Origin: an uncultured Hoeflea sp.
GTDB lineage: Bacteria; Pseudomonadota; Alphaproteobacteria; Rhizobiales; Rhizobiaceae
Assembly: GCF_947501405.1 (NCBI RefSeq)
Contig: NZ_CANMVK010000001.1
Coordinates: 868,001 to 932,000, forward strand
Length of the DNA stretch: 64,000 nucleotides
Direction: 5' to 3'
In this document: positions 34,848 through 46,303 of the stretch, in pieces
Layout: every line of letters begins with the position of its first letter
Numbering within the stretch: position 1 is the first letter of the stretch
The notes under the pieces: generated by a model
The model's input: only the letters and a program-made list of their open reading frames with translations
Told to the model about the DNA's origin: nothing
The model's database searches: none
Program-made: the position numbers and the translations under genes

Positions 34848-35674
34848 TTACTTGACGGCCCCCATGGTCAGCCCCCGGACCAGCTGTTTGGAGGCAAGAA
34901 GGGCGAATATCAGGACCGGTATGACAATCAGCGTCGAAGTAGCCATGATCTTGCCATAGGGCAAGTTGTAGCCTTCCATGAAGCTCACCGCCATGGCGGG
35001 GGCGGTTTTGGCTTCGGTGCGGGTGAGGATCAGGCCGAACATCAGTTCGTTCCACGAAAAGATAAAGGAAAAGATCGCTGAAACCGCAACACCCGGCATT
35101 GCGAGCGGCAGGCAGATCTTGCGCATGATGGTGAATTGCGACGCGCCCTCAAGCCTTGCTGCCTCGTCGAGATCGTAGGGGATGCCGCGGAACTGGTCGG
35201 TGACGATCCAGATCACAATCGGCAGGTTGAAGGTCAGATAGATCAGGATCAGGGTGATGTGTTTGTCGAGAAGCCCGAGATTGCGGGCGATCAGGAAGAA
35301 CGGCAACGCCAGGACGATCGGCGAAACCATGCGGTTGGTGATGAACCAGAACCACAGATCTTTCTTGCCGCGAAATTCGAACCGGGCCAGCGCGAAGGCC
35401 GCGGGCACACCCAGGATCAGCGCCAGGCCGGTTGTGCAGATGGCGATGACCAGCGAGTTGATGAGGGTGCGCAAAACACCGTCTTCAAACAGGGCTTCGC
35501 GGTAATTGGCGAGTGTCGGTTCGAACACCCAAACCGGTGGCGCTTCAAGCGCTACAATCTGGGTCTTCAGCGACGTGGTGACCATCCAGTAGAACGGAAA
35601 CACACAGACCAGCATGATGACGAGAAGAAGGGCGAACTGGCCCCACATAGGTCCCTGTCTGCGCGCCGCGGCCA

Positions 35675-35675
<1 letters not shown>
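34848..35675 (-). CDS. Carbohydrate ABC transporter permease (MalG-like)
   Basis: This 275-residue inner-membrane protein has six hydrophobic segments. The EAA coupling loop reads LDEAARLEGASQFTIMRKICLP, diagnostic for MalG-type permeases. Its start overlaps the upstream permease's stop by one base. It works with the MalF-like permease, the binding protein and the plus-strand ATPase. Confidence 0.92.
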
Positions 35676-36553
<878 letters not shown>

Positions 36554-36613
36554 CCTCCAGGCGGCATCGGGGGCGTGGTCACACGCCCCCGAATCCTATG
36601 GCATGCGATGGGG

Positions 36614-37954
36614 TTACTGGGCCAGAGGCTTGTCGCCCGAGTAATAGCCGGCGGCTTCCAGCACGGCTTCCATGCGGGTTCCGATTTCCTCAGCCCCTCC
36701 CTCGGTGGTGACCTCTCCAAGCATGATCTTGGTGCCCCACTCCTGAACGATCTCGGTGATTTCCGGCCATTCGGCAAAGCGCGGACGGAATTCCGGGACG
36801 CCGTCCTGCCAGCTTTCGACCAGCGCGGGCACGAATTTGAACTCTTCGAGACCGTCCTCCTGATAGACCGATTGACGGGCGGGAACGCCGCCGCGTTCGA
36901 GATATTCGCGCGCATTGGCCTTCGAGGTCGCCCACTGGATGAACAGATAGGCCGCGGCCTGTTCTGCTTCGTCTGCCTGGCTGGCGACGGCCAGCGAGAA
37001 GCCGCCGAGAGCAGGCTTGCGACCCGCGGGACCCATCGGCTCGGGCGCGATCTCAACACAATCGGCGACCGTCGATGTTTCCGGCGAGACGACCGTGGAA
37101 TAGAAGGCCGACCATTCGGTGATCATCGCCACATCGCCCTGGGCGAAACCGTTGACGGTTTCGGCATGGTCATAGGCGACGATGCCGTCGGGCATGTATT
37201 GCATCAGGTCCTGACGGAACTTAAGGCCCGCCTGGCTCTCCTCGCTCAGCAGATTGGACTTGAACTCGGCATTGAGGAACGAGCCGCCGAACGGCCAGAG
37301 CATGCGTGCGAAACTGTCAGCCGACTGGGTTTCGTTGCGCTTGGACTGGAGTGCGAAGGCGTATTTGCCGTCCTTGGTCAAAGCCGGGCCGTAGACATCC
37401 TTGAGGTCAGCCCAGGTCTTGGGTGGTCCGTCGAGACCCGCCTCTTCGAGCATGCAGCGATTGTAAAACAGCAGGCCCGAATAATTGTCGAAGGGCAAGC
37501 CGTAGATCGTGTCATTCCAGCCGCCGAAGGCGTTGAGCACCAGCGGGAAGAAATCATCGATGTCGAGATCGGGATCGACCGCATCGGGGAATTTGGCCTG
37601 GACATCGGCGAGTGGCAAGATCCATTCGTTTTCGGCGAAATTGCCGATCCAGACCAGGTCGATCAGGGCAATGTCGAGGTCGCCGCCGGCGACGAAATCG
37701 CGCACCTGTTCACCCAGAGCATTCTCGTAGGGGTGCTTGATGATGTTGATCTTGATGCCGGTTTCTTCCTCGAACGCCGGCAGCATGGCTTCGATCGCCT
37801 CGTAGCCCGGGCGCAGCAGAAACACCACATCCACCGTGGTGCCGGCATAGGGTTCGGCGGCCTTCTTCAGGCTCCAACCGTGGCTATCCGCCAATGCGCC
37901 CGTGGCCAGCATCGCGGCGATTGCGGTGGACGCGAATAATGACTTGAGTTTCAT
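36614..37954 (-). CDS. Extracellular sugar-binding protein of the MalE-type ABC importer
   Basis: This 446-residue periplasmic binding protein (type II fold, family 1) has the signal peptide MKLKSLFASTAIAAMLATGALA, cleaved near residue 22. The mature chain contains FLLRPGYEAIEAMLPAFEEE and the family's aromatic-rich binding segments. The ATG at 37954 follows GGGAGGATGAA; earlier in-frame codons fall in the promoter region. It is the first gene of the minus-strand operon, facing the divergent operator region. Confidence 0.9.
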   Translation of the reverse strand: MKLKSLFASTAIAAMLATGALADSHGWSLKKAAEPYAGTTVDVVFLLRPGYEAIEAMLPAFEEETGIKINIIKHPYENALGEQVRDFVAGGDLDIALIDLVWIGNFAENEWILPLADVQAKFPDAVDPDLDIDDFFPLVLNAFGGWNDTIYGLPFDNYSGLLFYNRCMLEEAGLDGPPKTWADLKDVYGPALTKDGKYAFALQSKRNETQSADSFARMLWPFGGSFLNAEFKSNLLSEESQAGLKFRQDLMQYMPDGIVAYDHAETVNGFAQGDVAMITEWSAFYSTVVSPETSTVADCVEIAPEPMGPAGRKPALGGFSLAVASQADEAEQAAAYLFIQWATSKANAREYLERGGVPARQSVYQEDGLEEFKFVPALVESWQDGVPEFRPRFAEWPEITEIVQEWGTKIMLGEVTTEGGAEEIGTRMEAVLEAAGYYSGDKPLAQ

Positions 37955-38092
37955 TTCATCCTCCCTGTCAGAAACGGTTGACAAACTTTTGCCTCCCGAG
38001 CCATACAAATGAATATTCTTTTGTATGTGTCAATATGCAATTGTGCTATTTGCATCATGTGAAGGGATCGCGAACCAGGGGAGATTGTGTGC
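37955..38092. promoter_or_regulatory. Divergent promoter region of the sugar/polyol regulon
   Basis: This 138-bp AT-richer interval lies between the binding-protein gene (minus) and the importer ATPase gene (plus). It holds the 26-bp palindrome described separately and, at 38035-38055, ATGCAA-N9-TTGCAT, a second inverted repeat. It must carry both promoters; exact -35/-10 boxes are not clear. Confidence 0.7.
38002..38027. promoter_or_regulatory. 26-bp near-perfect palindromic operator
   Basis: CATACAAA-T-GAATATTC-T-TTTGTATG is symmetrical at 24 of 26 positions; only the two T bases flanking the central GAATATTC mismatch. Its position midway between divergent promoters and its length suit a dimeric or tetrameric SorC-type regulator such as the one encoded at 33873-34838. 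Confidence 0.7.
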
Positions 38093-39136
<1,044 letters not shown>

Positions 39137-39145
39137 GAGGCGAAA

Positions 39146-40519
39146 ATGGCTGACTGGCAGGCACAGTTGAGCGATCTGATCGAGCCGGCACTGGCCCGAT
39201 CAAAGGCGACCGATGCCGTCCGGATCGGCGCCGGCACTTTGGGACAGGCGGGGGCTCTTGCCGCGCAGGTGACGTCCCAACGCAAGGCGCTTGTGATGGC
39301 CGACTCCGCCGGTTTTGCTGCTGCCGGCCGCCCGGTGGTTGACGCCCTGTCAGCGGCGGGGTTCGCCGTTCAGTCACTTGTGCTCAATGCCGAGCCATTG
39401 CCCAAGGCTTCGACCCAGGAGGCCGAACCGTTCCGCGCCGCGCTGGCGGCGGATCCGGATCTGTTTCCGGTCTCGGTCGGCTCCGGCGTCATCAATGATC
39501 TGGTCAAATATGCAGCCTTTGTGACCGATCGGCGCTATCTTTCGGTCGCCACCGCCGCCTCCATGGATGGCTACACCAGTGCCGGCGCGCCGCTGGCCCG
39601 CGACGGGTTCAAGATCACGATCCCTACCCGCGCGCCGATTGCCCTGCTGGCCGATCTCGACGTTCTCGCCGACGCGCCGGCCGAAATGAACGGATGGGGC
39701 TATGGCGATCTCGCCGGCAAGATCCCGGCGGGTGGCGACTGGATGCTGGCCGATGCGCTGGGTGTCGAACCGCTCGACGATGTTGCCTGGCCGCTGGTGC
39801 AGGATCATCTGCGCGGCTGGCTCGATGCGCCCTCGGGCATCGCCTCGGCCGACCGCGGATCGATTGCCGGGCTGTTCATCGGGTTGACGGCGGTGGGCTT
39901 CGCCATGGAGTTTCACGGAACCTCCCGGCCCGCGTCGGGCGCTGATCATCAGATTGCGCATATGTGGGAGATGGAGGGCCATTCGCACTCTGGCCGCAAG
40001 GTCAGCCATGGCGCGGCGGTGGCGGTCGGCTGTGTCGCCACGCTGGCGCTTTATGAGTGGTTACTGAAGCAGGACCTCAGCCGCCTCGATGTGGCGGCAA
40101 CAGTGTCGGGTGCGCCGGATCTGGAGGCGCGCAAACGGCAATTGCGCATGGTGATTTCCGATCCGCAGGTGGCCGGGAAGGCGGAAGCCGAACTTGCGGC
40201 CAAGCATGCCGCGCCGCCTGTGCATCAGCAGCGACTGGAACGCCTGACCGAAACCTGGCCCGGCCTGCGTGACCGCCTGGCCCGGCACCTGGTGCCTGCC
40301 GGTGAGATGGCCCAAATGCTGGCGGCGGCGGGCGCCCCCTCCCATGCACATGAGATCGGCGTGGCCCCGGATCATCTGATGCGCACGATGAATGCCGCGG
40401 GTTTCATCCGCAGCCGCTACACGGTGCTCGATTTGCTGCATGAGACCGGGTTGACGCGGGCGGCCTTTGCGGCTGTGCTGCCCGGGCTGTGTCCAATCAC
40501 CACGAGGGCTGCGGAATGA
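39146..40519 (+). CDS. Glycerol-1-phosphate dehydrogenase-like protein (AraM/EgsA family)
   Basis: This 457-residue NAD(P)-dependent dehydrogenase of the iron/zinc ADH superfamily belongs to the subgroup of sn-glycerol-1-phosphate dehydrogenase. It has [14 protein letters not shown] for nucleotide binding, [15 protein letters not shown], and metal-site histidines in [18 protein letters not shown]. The C-terminal 100 residues are longer than in archaeal enzymes and resemble AraM-type bacterial proteins. AGGAGGCGAAA precedes the ATG. In a sugar regulon it may reduce or oxidise a phosphorylated polyol instead of making archaeal-type lipids. Confidence 0.82.
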   Translation: MADWQAQLSDLIEPALARSKATDAVRIGAGTLGQAGALAAQVTSQRKALVMADSAGFAAAGRPVVDALSAAGFAVQSLVLNAEPLPKASTQEAEPFRAALAADPDLFPVSVGSGVINDLVKYAAFVTDRRYLSVATAASMDGYTSAGAPLARDGFKITIPTRAPIALLADLDVLADAPAEMNGWGYGDLAGKIPAGGDWMLADALGVEPLDDVAWPLVQDHLRGWLDAPSGIASADRGSIAGLFIGLTAVGFAMEFHGTSRPASGADHQIAHMWEMEGHSHSGRKVSHGAAVAVGCVATLALYEWLLKQDLSRLDVAATVSGAPDLEARKRQLRMVISDPQVAGKAEAELAAKHAAPPVHQQRLERLTETWPGLRDRLARHLVPAGEMAQMLAAAGAPSHAHEIGVAPDHLMRTMNAAGFIRSRYTVLDLLHETGLTRAAFAAVLPGLCPITTRAAE

Positions 40520-41073
40520 CACCGGGGGAACAGGCATCCAGAGCGCTGGCCGAAGTCGGCGAAGTTTTGCAGGACGCTCTGCCGGGCGCGCTTAAGGCCA
40601 TGGCGCCGCCGATCCTGACTGCCAGACGAATCGCGCTCTACGGAGTCGGCCGCGAAGGCCTGATGATGAAGTCGCTCACCATGCGGCTGTTTCATCTCGG
40701 TCTGGACGCCCATGTGGTTGGCGACATGACAACTCCACCCATCGGGGCGGGCGATCTGCTGATCGTCAGCGCCGGACCGGGTGATTTCTCGACCGTGATG
40801 GGGCTGATTGGTGTCGCCAGGAACGCGGGCGCTGCAACCCTGTGCGTGACCGCCGAGCCGGGCGGCGCGGTGCCGGCGGCAAGCGATTACGTGGTTCATC
40901 TGCCGGCGCAGACCATGGCCAATGATCAGACCGGAGCGACCTCGATCCTGCCGATGGGATCGCTGTTTGAGGCGGCGCAGTTTCTGTTTTTCGAAATTCT
41001 GATCCTTGATCTGCGCGGCGCGCTCAAGCTTACGCCGGATGCGCTGCGCGCCAACCACACAAATCTCGAATGA
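40516..41073 (+). CDS. SIS-domain sugar isomerase (6-phospho-3-hexuloisomerase-like)
   Basis: This 185-residue SIS-domain protein binds or isomerises a phosphosugar. [20 protein letters not shown] and [16 protein letters not shown] correspond to the two substrate-phosphate loops. Size and organisation match 6-phospho-3-hexuloisomerase. The ATG overlaps the preceding stop as ATGA; a longer in-frame start would lie inside the previous gene. Confidence 0.8.
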   Translation: MTPGEQASRALAEVGEVLQDALPGALKAMAPPILTARRIALYGVGREGLMMKSLTMRLFHLGLDAHVVGDMTTPPIGAGDLLIVSAGPGDFSTVMGLIGVARNAGAATLCVTAEPGGAVPAASDYVVHLPAQTMANDQTGATSILPMGSLFEAAQFLFFEILILDLRGALKLTPDALRANHTNLE

Positions 41074-41828
41074 GCATGAGCTGGACAGATCGCTTTTCCA
41101 TCGCCGGCAAGCGGGCGCTGGTTACCGGAGCCTCATCGGGCATCGGGGCGGAAATCGTACGGGTGTTCTGCCAGGCCGGTGCGCGGGTGATCGCCAGCGG
41201 CAGGGCCGAAGACCGGTTGAGCGCGCTTGCGGCTGAAACCGGATGCGACACCATTGCCGCCGACATCGCAACGGTTTCAGGGTGTGAGACGCTGGCGCGG
41301 GAAGCGCTTGAGCGCGCCGGTCGCATCGACATTCTGGTAAATTCCGCCGGGGTGGCGCTGGTTGGCCCGGCCGTCGAATTCAGCGTCGAGGACTGGGACC
41401 AGACAATGGCGGTCAATCTGCGCGCGCCGTTTTTGCTCGCACGGGGATTGGCGCCGGCGATGATTGAAGCCGGGGCGGGCAAGATCATCAACATCTCGTC
41501 GCAAACCGGTGTGATTGCGCTTGCCGATCATGCCGCCTACGCCGCCTCCAAGGGCGGGCTCAATGCGCTCACCAAATCGCTGATGAGCGAACTGGCGCCG
41601 CACAATATACAGGTCAATGCGATCTGCCCGACCGTGGTGATGACCGAAATGGGCCAGAAGGTCTGGAGCGCGCCCGAAAAATCCGGGCCGATGATCGCGG
41701 CGACGCCGCTCGGCCGGTTTGGCGAACCGGTGGAGATCGCCGACATGGCGCTCTATCTGGCTTCGCCCACGTCCGACCTCGTCAATGGCGCGCTGATGAT
41801 GATCGAAGGGGGATATTCGAGCGTATGA
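41070..41828 (+). CDS. SDR oxidoreductase, L-xylulose-reductase/polyol-dehydrogenase-like
   Basis: This 252-residue short-chain dehydrogenase has TGASSGIG at 19-26, NSAG at 92-95 and YAASK at 158-162. The substrate region [18 protein letters not shown] and [11 protein letters not shown] closely recall the dicarbonyl/L-xylulose reductase family, which interconverts a ketose and a pentitol or tetritol. With the xylulokinase-like kinase this favours a pentitol-type substrate for the regulon. It overlaps both neighbours by four bases. Confidence 0.85.
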   Translation: MSMSWTDRFSIAGKRALVTGASSGIGAEIVRVFCQAGARVIASGRAEDRLSALAAETGCDTIAADIATVSGCETLAREALERAGRIDILVNSAGVALVGPAVEFSVEDWDQTMAVNLRAPFLLARGLAPAMIEAGAGKIINISSQTGVIALADHAAYAASKGGLNALTKSLMSELAPHNIQVNAICPTVVMTEMGQKVWSAPEKSGPMIAATPLGRFGEPVEIADMALYLASPTSDLVNGALMMIEGGYSSV

Positions 41829-42673
41829 AAGGCTTTGGCGTACACACATCCATGTGGACCATGTCCTGGGATGCCGAAGGAGCCGCGCGCGCGATCGCCG
41901 CGGCCAAGGCATCGGGCATGGATTTCATCGAAATCGCGCTGCTCGACCCGGCCTCGACCGACGCTGTACTGGGGCGGCGGCTGCTGGACGAGGCCGGTCT
42001 GCCTTCGGTCTGTTCGCTGGGGCTTCCAGACTCTGTGTGGGCGTCGGTCAATCCCGACGGTGCGGTGGATTTCCTGAAGCTTGCGATTGAGAAAGCCGCT
42101 GGTCTGGGCGCCGAAGCGCTGACAGGCGTGACCTATGGCGGCATCGGCGAGCGCACCGGCCTGCCGCCCACGCAGGCCGAGCTGGACAATGTCGCCCGTG
42201 CGCTGACCAGAGCCGCGGCGATTGCCCGGGAGCATGGTCTCGCCTTCGGAATCGAACCGGTCAACCGTTATGAAACCCACCTTATCAACACCGCTGCCCA
42301 GAGCGTGGCGATGATCGAGCGCATCGGGGCCGAGAACATGTTCTTACATCTCGATACCTACCACATGAACATCGAGGAGAAGGGGGCGGGCAACGGCATC
42401 ATCGCAGCGCGTGCGCATCTGCGTTACATCCATCTTTCGGAATCGGATCGCGGCACGCCGGGCGAGGGCACCTGCGACTGGGACGAGATCTTTGCCACGC
42501 TTGCGGCGATCGATTTTCGCGGCGGGCTCGCCATGGAGAGCTTCATCAACATGCCGCCCGAGATCGCCCATGGCCTGTCAGTCTGGCGTCCTGTGGCCAG
42601 GGATGCCGAAACCGTGATTGGCCGGGGCCTGCCGTTTTTGCGCGGCAAGGCGGAGCAATACGGGCTGATATGA
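41825..42673 (+). CDS. Sugar epimerase/isomerase, D-tagatose 3-epimerase-like TIM barrel
   Basis: This 282-residue AP-endonuclease-2-fold (TIM-barrel) enzyme probably inverts a ketose carbon. Key metal and catalytic segments are FGIEPVNRYETH, with the conserved Glu, and FLHLDTYHMNIEEKG, with Asp and His, both characteristic of D-tagatose/D-psicose 3-epimerases. It shares ATGA overlaps with both neighbours. Confidence 0.87.
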   Translation: MKGFGVHTSMWTMSWDAEGAARAIAAAKASGMDFIEIALLDPASTDAVLGRRLLDEAGLPSVCSLGLPDSVWASVNPDGAVDFLKLAIEKAAGLGAEALTGVTYGGIGERTGLPPTQAELDNVARALTRAAAIAREHGLAFGIEPVNRYETHLINTAAQSVAMIERIGAENMFLHLDTYHMNIEEKGAGNGIIAARAHLRYIHLSESDRGTPGEGTCDWDEIFATLAAIDFRGGLAMESFINMPPEIAHGLSVWRPVARDAETVIGRGLPFLRGKAEQYGLI

Positions 42674-43569
42674 TGGCGGATGCCCGGATGCTGACCACCG
42701 ATGCGGCGTTCTCGCGCTACGAGGAAGTGCGCGCGCGGCTGCCCGCGGCGCGGTTTCCCGACACTACGATGGAATGCGGCGGGCTGGTGGAGATCGCCGA
42801 TCAGATCGACGCCTTCGTGCTCGACAGTTTCGGGGTCCTCAATGTCGGGGAAACGGCGATCCCGGGGGCTGCGGCTTGCCTTGCCAGTCTGCGCGCCATG
42901 GGCAAGCGGCTGATCGTTTTGACCAATGCGGCGAGCTACACACGCGAGGCCGCGCTTTTGAAATATGCGCGGCTCGGCTTCGATTTCAGCGCCGACGAGG
43001 TCGTCTCCAGCCGGGATGTGGCCGTCGCGCGGATCGAAGCGTTGCTGCCGGGCGGTCGTTGGGGGGCGATCGCCGCGGATGAAGACCGCTTTGAAGACAT
43101 CGCCGCCGATGTTGGCCATTGGGACGGCGGCGACTGCGACGGGTTCTTGATGCTCTCAAGCGCGGGGTTGAGCGATGACCGCCTTGCCGCGCTCGAAGCC
43201 AGTCTGCGCGCGGATCCCCGGCCGGTTGTGGTGGCCAATCCCGACCTTGTCGCGCCACGCGAGGTCGGCCTGAGCAAGGAGCCGGGCTTTTACGCCCACG
43301 GGTTGGCCGACCGGCTCGATCTTGCGCCGGTTTTTTTCGGCAAACCCTACGGCGACGCCTTCTCTGACGTGCTGTCTCGGATTGCGGGCGTGCCGCCGGA
43401 GCGCATTGCGATGGTTGGCGACACGCTGCACACCGATATTCTGGGGGGGTGTGCGGCTGGTCTGCGCACCGTTCTGGTACGCGACCATGGCCTGTTCGCC
43501 GGCCGGGATCTGACGCCGTTCATCGCACAAAGCGGCATTGTGCCCTGCTTCGCCTGCGCAGGCATCTGA
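42670..43569 (+). CDS. HAD-IIA (NagD-like) sugar phosphatase
   Basis: This 299-residue HAD hydrolase has the nucleophile region FVLDSFGVLNVGE near 54-66, the second motif VLTNAAS near 86-92, and the C-terminal IAMVGDTLHTDILGG near 252-266, which binds Mg. The class IIA cap lies in between. It probably dephosphorylates a sugar or polyol phosphate made in the pathway, perhaps to avoid build-up. It is the last gene of the plus-strand arm and converges on the Gfo/Idh gene 44 bases away. Confidence 0.85.
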   Translation: MMADARMLTTDAAFSRYEEVRARLPAARFPDTTMECGGLVEIADQIDAFVLDSFGVLNVGETAIPGAAACLASLRAMGKRLIVLTNAASYTREAALLKYARLGFDFSADEVVSSRDVAVARIEALLPGGRWGAIAADEDRFEDIAADVGHWDGGDCDGFLMLSSAGLSDDRLAALEASLRADPRPVVVANPDLVAPREVGLSKEPGFYAHGLADRLDLAPVFFGKPYGDAFSDVLSRIAGVPPERIAMVGDTLHTDILGGCAAGLRTVLVRDHGLFAGRDLTPFIAQSGIVPCFACAGI

Positions 43570-43613
43570 CGGATTGTGTGCCGGACGCCGTTAGCCGAGT
43601 GGCGCGGTTGCCG

Positions 43614-44762
43614 CTACAGCGCCACCCATCCGGCGTTGGCTGATGAGGATTTGACCGCCGCCTCGATGAAGCGCATGCCTTCAAGCCCATCCTCCAGGGT
43701 GGGAAAATGAACCTCCGGCGGGATCGCGGAACCGGTCTGAAAGGCGCGGATGGCGATTGCGGCTTCACTGTAGAGATTGGCGAAACCCTCAAGATAGCCT
43801 TCGGGATGGCCTGGCGGAATGCGGCTGATCCGGGTTGCCGCGTCAAGCGCGCCCGCACCGTTTCGGGTCAGCAGCCGCTTGGGTTCGCCAAACGGCGTGT
43901 ACCAGAGCCGGTTCGGGTCTTCCTGGGCCCATTCGAGCCCGCCCTTGTCGCCATAGATCCGCAGTCTCAGGCCGTTTTCATTTCCAGGTGCGACCTGCGA
44001 GGCCCACAGATGGCCGCGTGCGCCGCTGTCAAACCGCAGCATGATATTGGCGTTGTCATCCAGCGCCCGGCCCGGGCCGAAGGATGAGAGGTCGGCGGCG
44101 AGTTCGCCAACTCTCAATCCGGTTACGAAACGCAGTAGATTGAAGGCATGGGTGCCGATATCGCCGATTGCACCGCCTGCGCCTGACCGGGCCGGGTCGG
44201 TGCGCCAGGCTGCCTGTTTCTGGCCCTCCGTCTCGATGCTTTCGGTGAGCCAGTCCTGGGCATATTCCGCCTGAATCACCCGCAATGCGCCGAGCGTACT
44301 CGACTGTACCATTTCGCGGGCCTGCCGGACCATCGGATAGCCGGTGTAATTGTGGGTGAGGATGAACAGTGCATTGGCCTTGGCCGCGATCTTCGCCAGC
44401 GCTTCAGCGTCCTCAATGGTCGATGTCAGCGGCTTGTCGCAAATCACATGAATGCCGGCCTGCAGGAAGGCCTTGGCGGGAGCGAAATGCATGTGGTTGG
44501 GCGTGACAATCGCCACCGCCTCGACGCCATCGGCGCGCGCGGCTTCGGCCACGGCCATGTCCTGATAGGTGTCGTAGATGCGGCCTTCGCTCAATCCCAG
44601 CGCCGCGCCCGATTCACGGGCCCGCTCCGGGGACGATGACAGCGCGCCGGCCAGCAATTGATAGTGGCCGTCAAGCCGGCTTGCAAAGCGGTGCACGGCG
44701 CCGATAAACGCGCCCGCGCCGCCGCCGATCATGCCCAACCGGATTGGTCTTGCGCGGCTCAT
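43614..44762 (-). CDS. Gfo/Idh/MocA family NAD(P)-dependent oxidoreductase
   Basis: This 382-residue sugar dehydrogenase has an N-terminal Rossmann domain (RLGMIGGGAGAFIGAVH near 8-24) and the family's EKP-type motif as ICDKPLTS near 113-120. A C-terminal alpha/beta substrate domain follows. Such enzymes oxidise inositols, sugars or their derivatives. It overlaps the upstream isomerase gene by four bases on the minus strand and so acts with it. Confidence 0.9.
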   Translation of the reverse strand: MSRARPIRLGMIGGGAGAFIGAVHRFASRLDGHYQLLAGALSSSPERARESGAALGLSEGRIYDTYQDMAVAEAARADGVEAVAIVTPNHMHFAPAKAFLQAGIHVICDKPLTSTIEDAEALAKIAAKANALFILTHNYTGYPMVRQAREMVQSSTLGALRVIQAEYAQDWLTESIETEGQKQAAWRTDPARSGAGGAIGDIGTHAFNLLRFVTGLRVGELAADLSSFGPGRALDDNANIMLRFDSGARGHLWASQVAPGNENGLRLRIYGDKGGLEWAQEDPNRLWYTPFGEPKRLLTRNGAGALDAATRISRIPPGHPEGYLEGFANLYSEAAIAIRAFQTGSAIPPEVHFPTLEDGLEGMRFIEAAVKSSSANAGWVAL

Positions 44763-45820
44763 CGATCCAGCCCCAGCATCGACCGGATCTGTGCGTGATC
44801 AGTTTCGCCGCCCGCAAAATCGTCAAACGCCTTATCGGTCACCTCGATAATATGATCGGCGATGAAGGGCGCACCCTCGGCGGCTCCCTGTTCGGGGCTT
44901 TTGAGACAGCATTCCCATTCCAGCACGGCCCAGCTGTTGTAGTCATATTGGGCGAGCTTGGAGAAGATCGCCTTGAAGTCGACCTGACCGTCGCCGAGCG
45001 AGCGGAAGCGTCCGGCACGGTTGGTCCAGGACTGGTAGCCCGAATAGACGCCCTGACGGCCCGTCGGGTTGAATTCGGCATCCTTGACGTGAAACGCCGA
45101 AATGCGCTCGTGATAGATGTCGATGAATTCGAGATAGTCGAGCTGCTGCAGCAGGAAGTGCGAAGGATCGTAATTGATGGTGCAGCGCTTGTGGCCGCCG
45201 AGCGCGTCGAGAAACATCTCGAAGGTCGCCCCGTCGAACACATCTTCGCCCGGATGGATCTCATAGCCGACATCGACGCCGTGATCCTCATAGACATCGA
45301 GGATCGGCTTCCACCGCCGGGCCAGTTCGGTAAATGTTTCCTCGATCAGACCTCTAGGCCTTTGTGGCCACGGGTAGAGGTAGGGAAAGGCCAGCGCGCC
45401 GGTGAAAGACACGGATGCATCGAGCCCCAGCTTGCGCGAGGCGATGGCCGCCAGTTTCATCTGTTCGACAGCCCATTGCTGGCGCTTTGCGGGGTCGCCA
45501 TGCACGTGGCTGGGCGCAAAGGCGTCAAATTGCAGGTCATAGGCGGGGTGAACCGCCACCAGCTGGCCCTGCAAATGGGTGGAGAGTTCAGTGATTTCAA
45601 CGCCCGCATCGGCGCAAATCCCCTTGACCTCATCGCAATAGGTATCGGAAGCCGCTGCCTTCTCAAGATCGAACAGGGAGCCGATGAAGGTGGGGATCTG
45701 CACCCCCTTGTAGCCAAGACGGGCCGCCCATTTGGTGATGGCTTCCAACGAGTTGAACGGCGCCTGGTCCCCGGCGAACTGAGCCAGGAAAATAGCGGGA
45801 CCCTTGATGTTTGCAGCCAT
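44759..45820 (-). CDS. Sugar phosphate isomerase/epimerase (TIM barrel)
   Basis: This 353-residue xylose-isomerase-like TIM-barrel protein contains YEIHPGEDVFDG, TINYDPSHFLLQ and FHVKDAEFNPTG, the metal-binding Glu, Asp and His segments of this superfamily. Together with a Gfo/Idh dehydrogenase, such proteins handle keto-inositols or 3-keto-sugars. The ATG at 45820 has GGAGAGG upstream on the minus strand. The ABC importer gene that would normally precede it appears to have been lost. Confidence 0.88.
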   Translation of the reverse strand: MAANIKGPAIFLAQFAGDQAPFNSLEAITKWAARLGYKGVQIPTFIGSLFDLEKAAASDTYCDEVKGICADAGVEITELSTHLQGQLVAVHPAYDLQFDAFAPSHVHGDPAKRQQWAVEQMKLAAIASRKLGLDASVSFTGALAFPYLYPWPQRPRGLIEETFTELARRWKPILDVYEDHGVDVGYEIHPGEDVFDGATFEMFLDALGGHKRCTINYDPSHFLLQQLDYLEFIDIYHERISAFHVKDAEFNPTGRQGVYSGYQSWTNRAGRFRSLGDGQVDFKAIFSKLAQYDYNSWAVLEWECCLKSPEQGAAEGAPFIADHIIEVTDKAFDDFAGGETDHAQIRSMLGLDR

Positions 45821-45847
45821 GTAACCTCTCCGACAAGACATGAAACA

Positions 45848-45875
45848 GCGGGGTCCATGCGATCGCAAGCCCCGC
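45848..45875 (-). terminator. Short hairpin between sugar-binding remnant and isomerase
   Basis: GCGGGG at 45848-45853 can pair with CCCCGC at 45870-45875 around a 16-base loop. It lies just after the stop codon of the decayed binding-protein gene, where such hairpins are common. Confidence 0.3.
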
Positions 45876-45890
45876 CGCAGTTAATTCGCC

Positions 45891-46083
45891 CTAGTAAGGC
45901 GAATCTTCAAAGTAGAATGCGGGCGCATTGTCCTTGGTAATGAGCGGCGAAGCCAGGTTAAATGTGCCTTCGACCGGCCGAGACTGCGGATGCCGCCTGG
46001 CTGCCCATTGTGCCCGATGCGGCCCGGTGAAGCGCGGCGCCGCCATATCCTGGCCAGGCTTTGACAATGGGAACTCCTCCAAC
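45891..46083 (-). pseudogene. Remnant of a sugar ABC-transporter binding-protein gene
   Basis: On the minus strand the last 27 or so codons before a TAG stop read like the C-terminus of a ribose-type periplasmic sugar-binding protein: VEGTFNLASPLITKDN, then a short tail ending FEDSPY. About 160 bases upstream sits a strong ribosome site (GGAGGAG at 46080-46074), but no start codon, signal peptide or domain body is found between. This looks like an internal deletion that joined the 5' leader to the 3' end. The assignment rests on a short match recognised by eye. Confidence 0.4.
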
Positions 46084-46097
46084 CCTTTGATGCTATC

Positions 46098-46134
46098 ATG
46101 TAATGCATTACATTTCCATTTGTAAAGGATTACA
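46098..46134. promoter_or_regulatory. Tandem palindromic operator, TGTAA-N4-TTACA twice
   Basis: ATGTAATGCATTACAT at 46098-46113 is a perfect 16-bp palindrome. TGTAA-AGGA-TTACA at 46121-46134 repeats the same arms with the same spacing. The two sites start exactly 22 bp apart, about two helical turns, so two regulator dimers would bind on one face. They lie directly upstream of the decayed sugar-binding gene on the minus strand. The regulator is not encoded nearby. Confidence 0.6.
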
Positions 46135-46303
46135 CCTTCCGGAATCCGCGTTCTTCGCAGCCTCGCCTTCGACAGGGCTTTTGCGCCCGGCGTGGAAGCG
46201 CCCGTGCAGGTCCATACCCGCGCTCGGATTGGACGGGGTTTCCGTGCGGCGCAGCAGGACGGCGAAACGGTGCAAGAAGGGCAGGGCATCTTGACCGGAA
46301 GCT
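46135..46303. other. Non-coding stretch between operator and K+ channel gene
   Basis: No recognisable gene or structure was seen in these 169 bases. With the operator and remnant on the left, the interval lacking an intact gene totals about 480 bases. Confidence 0.4.
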
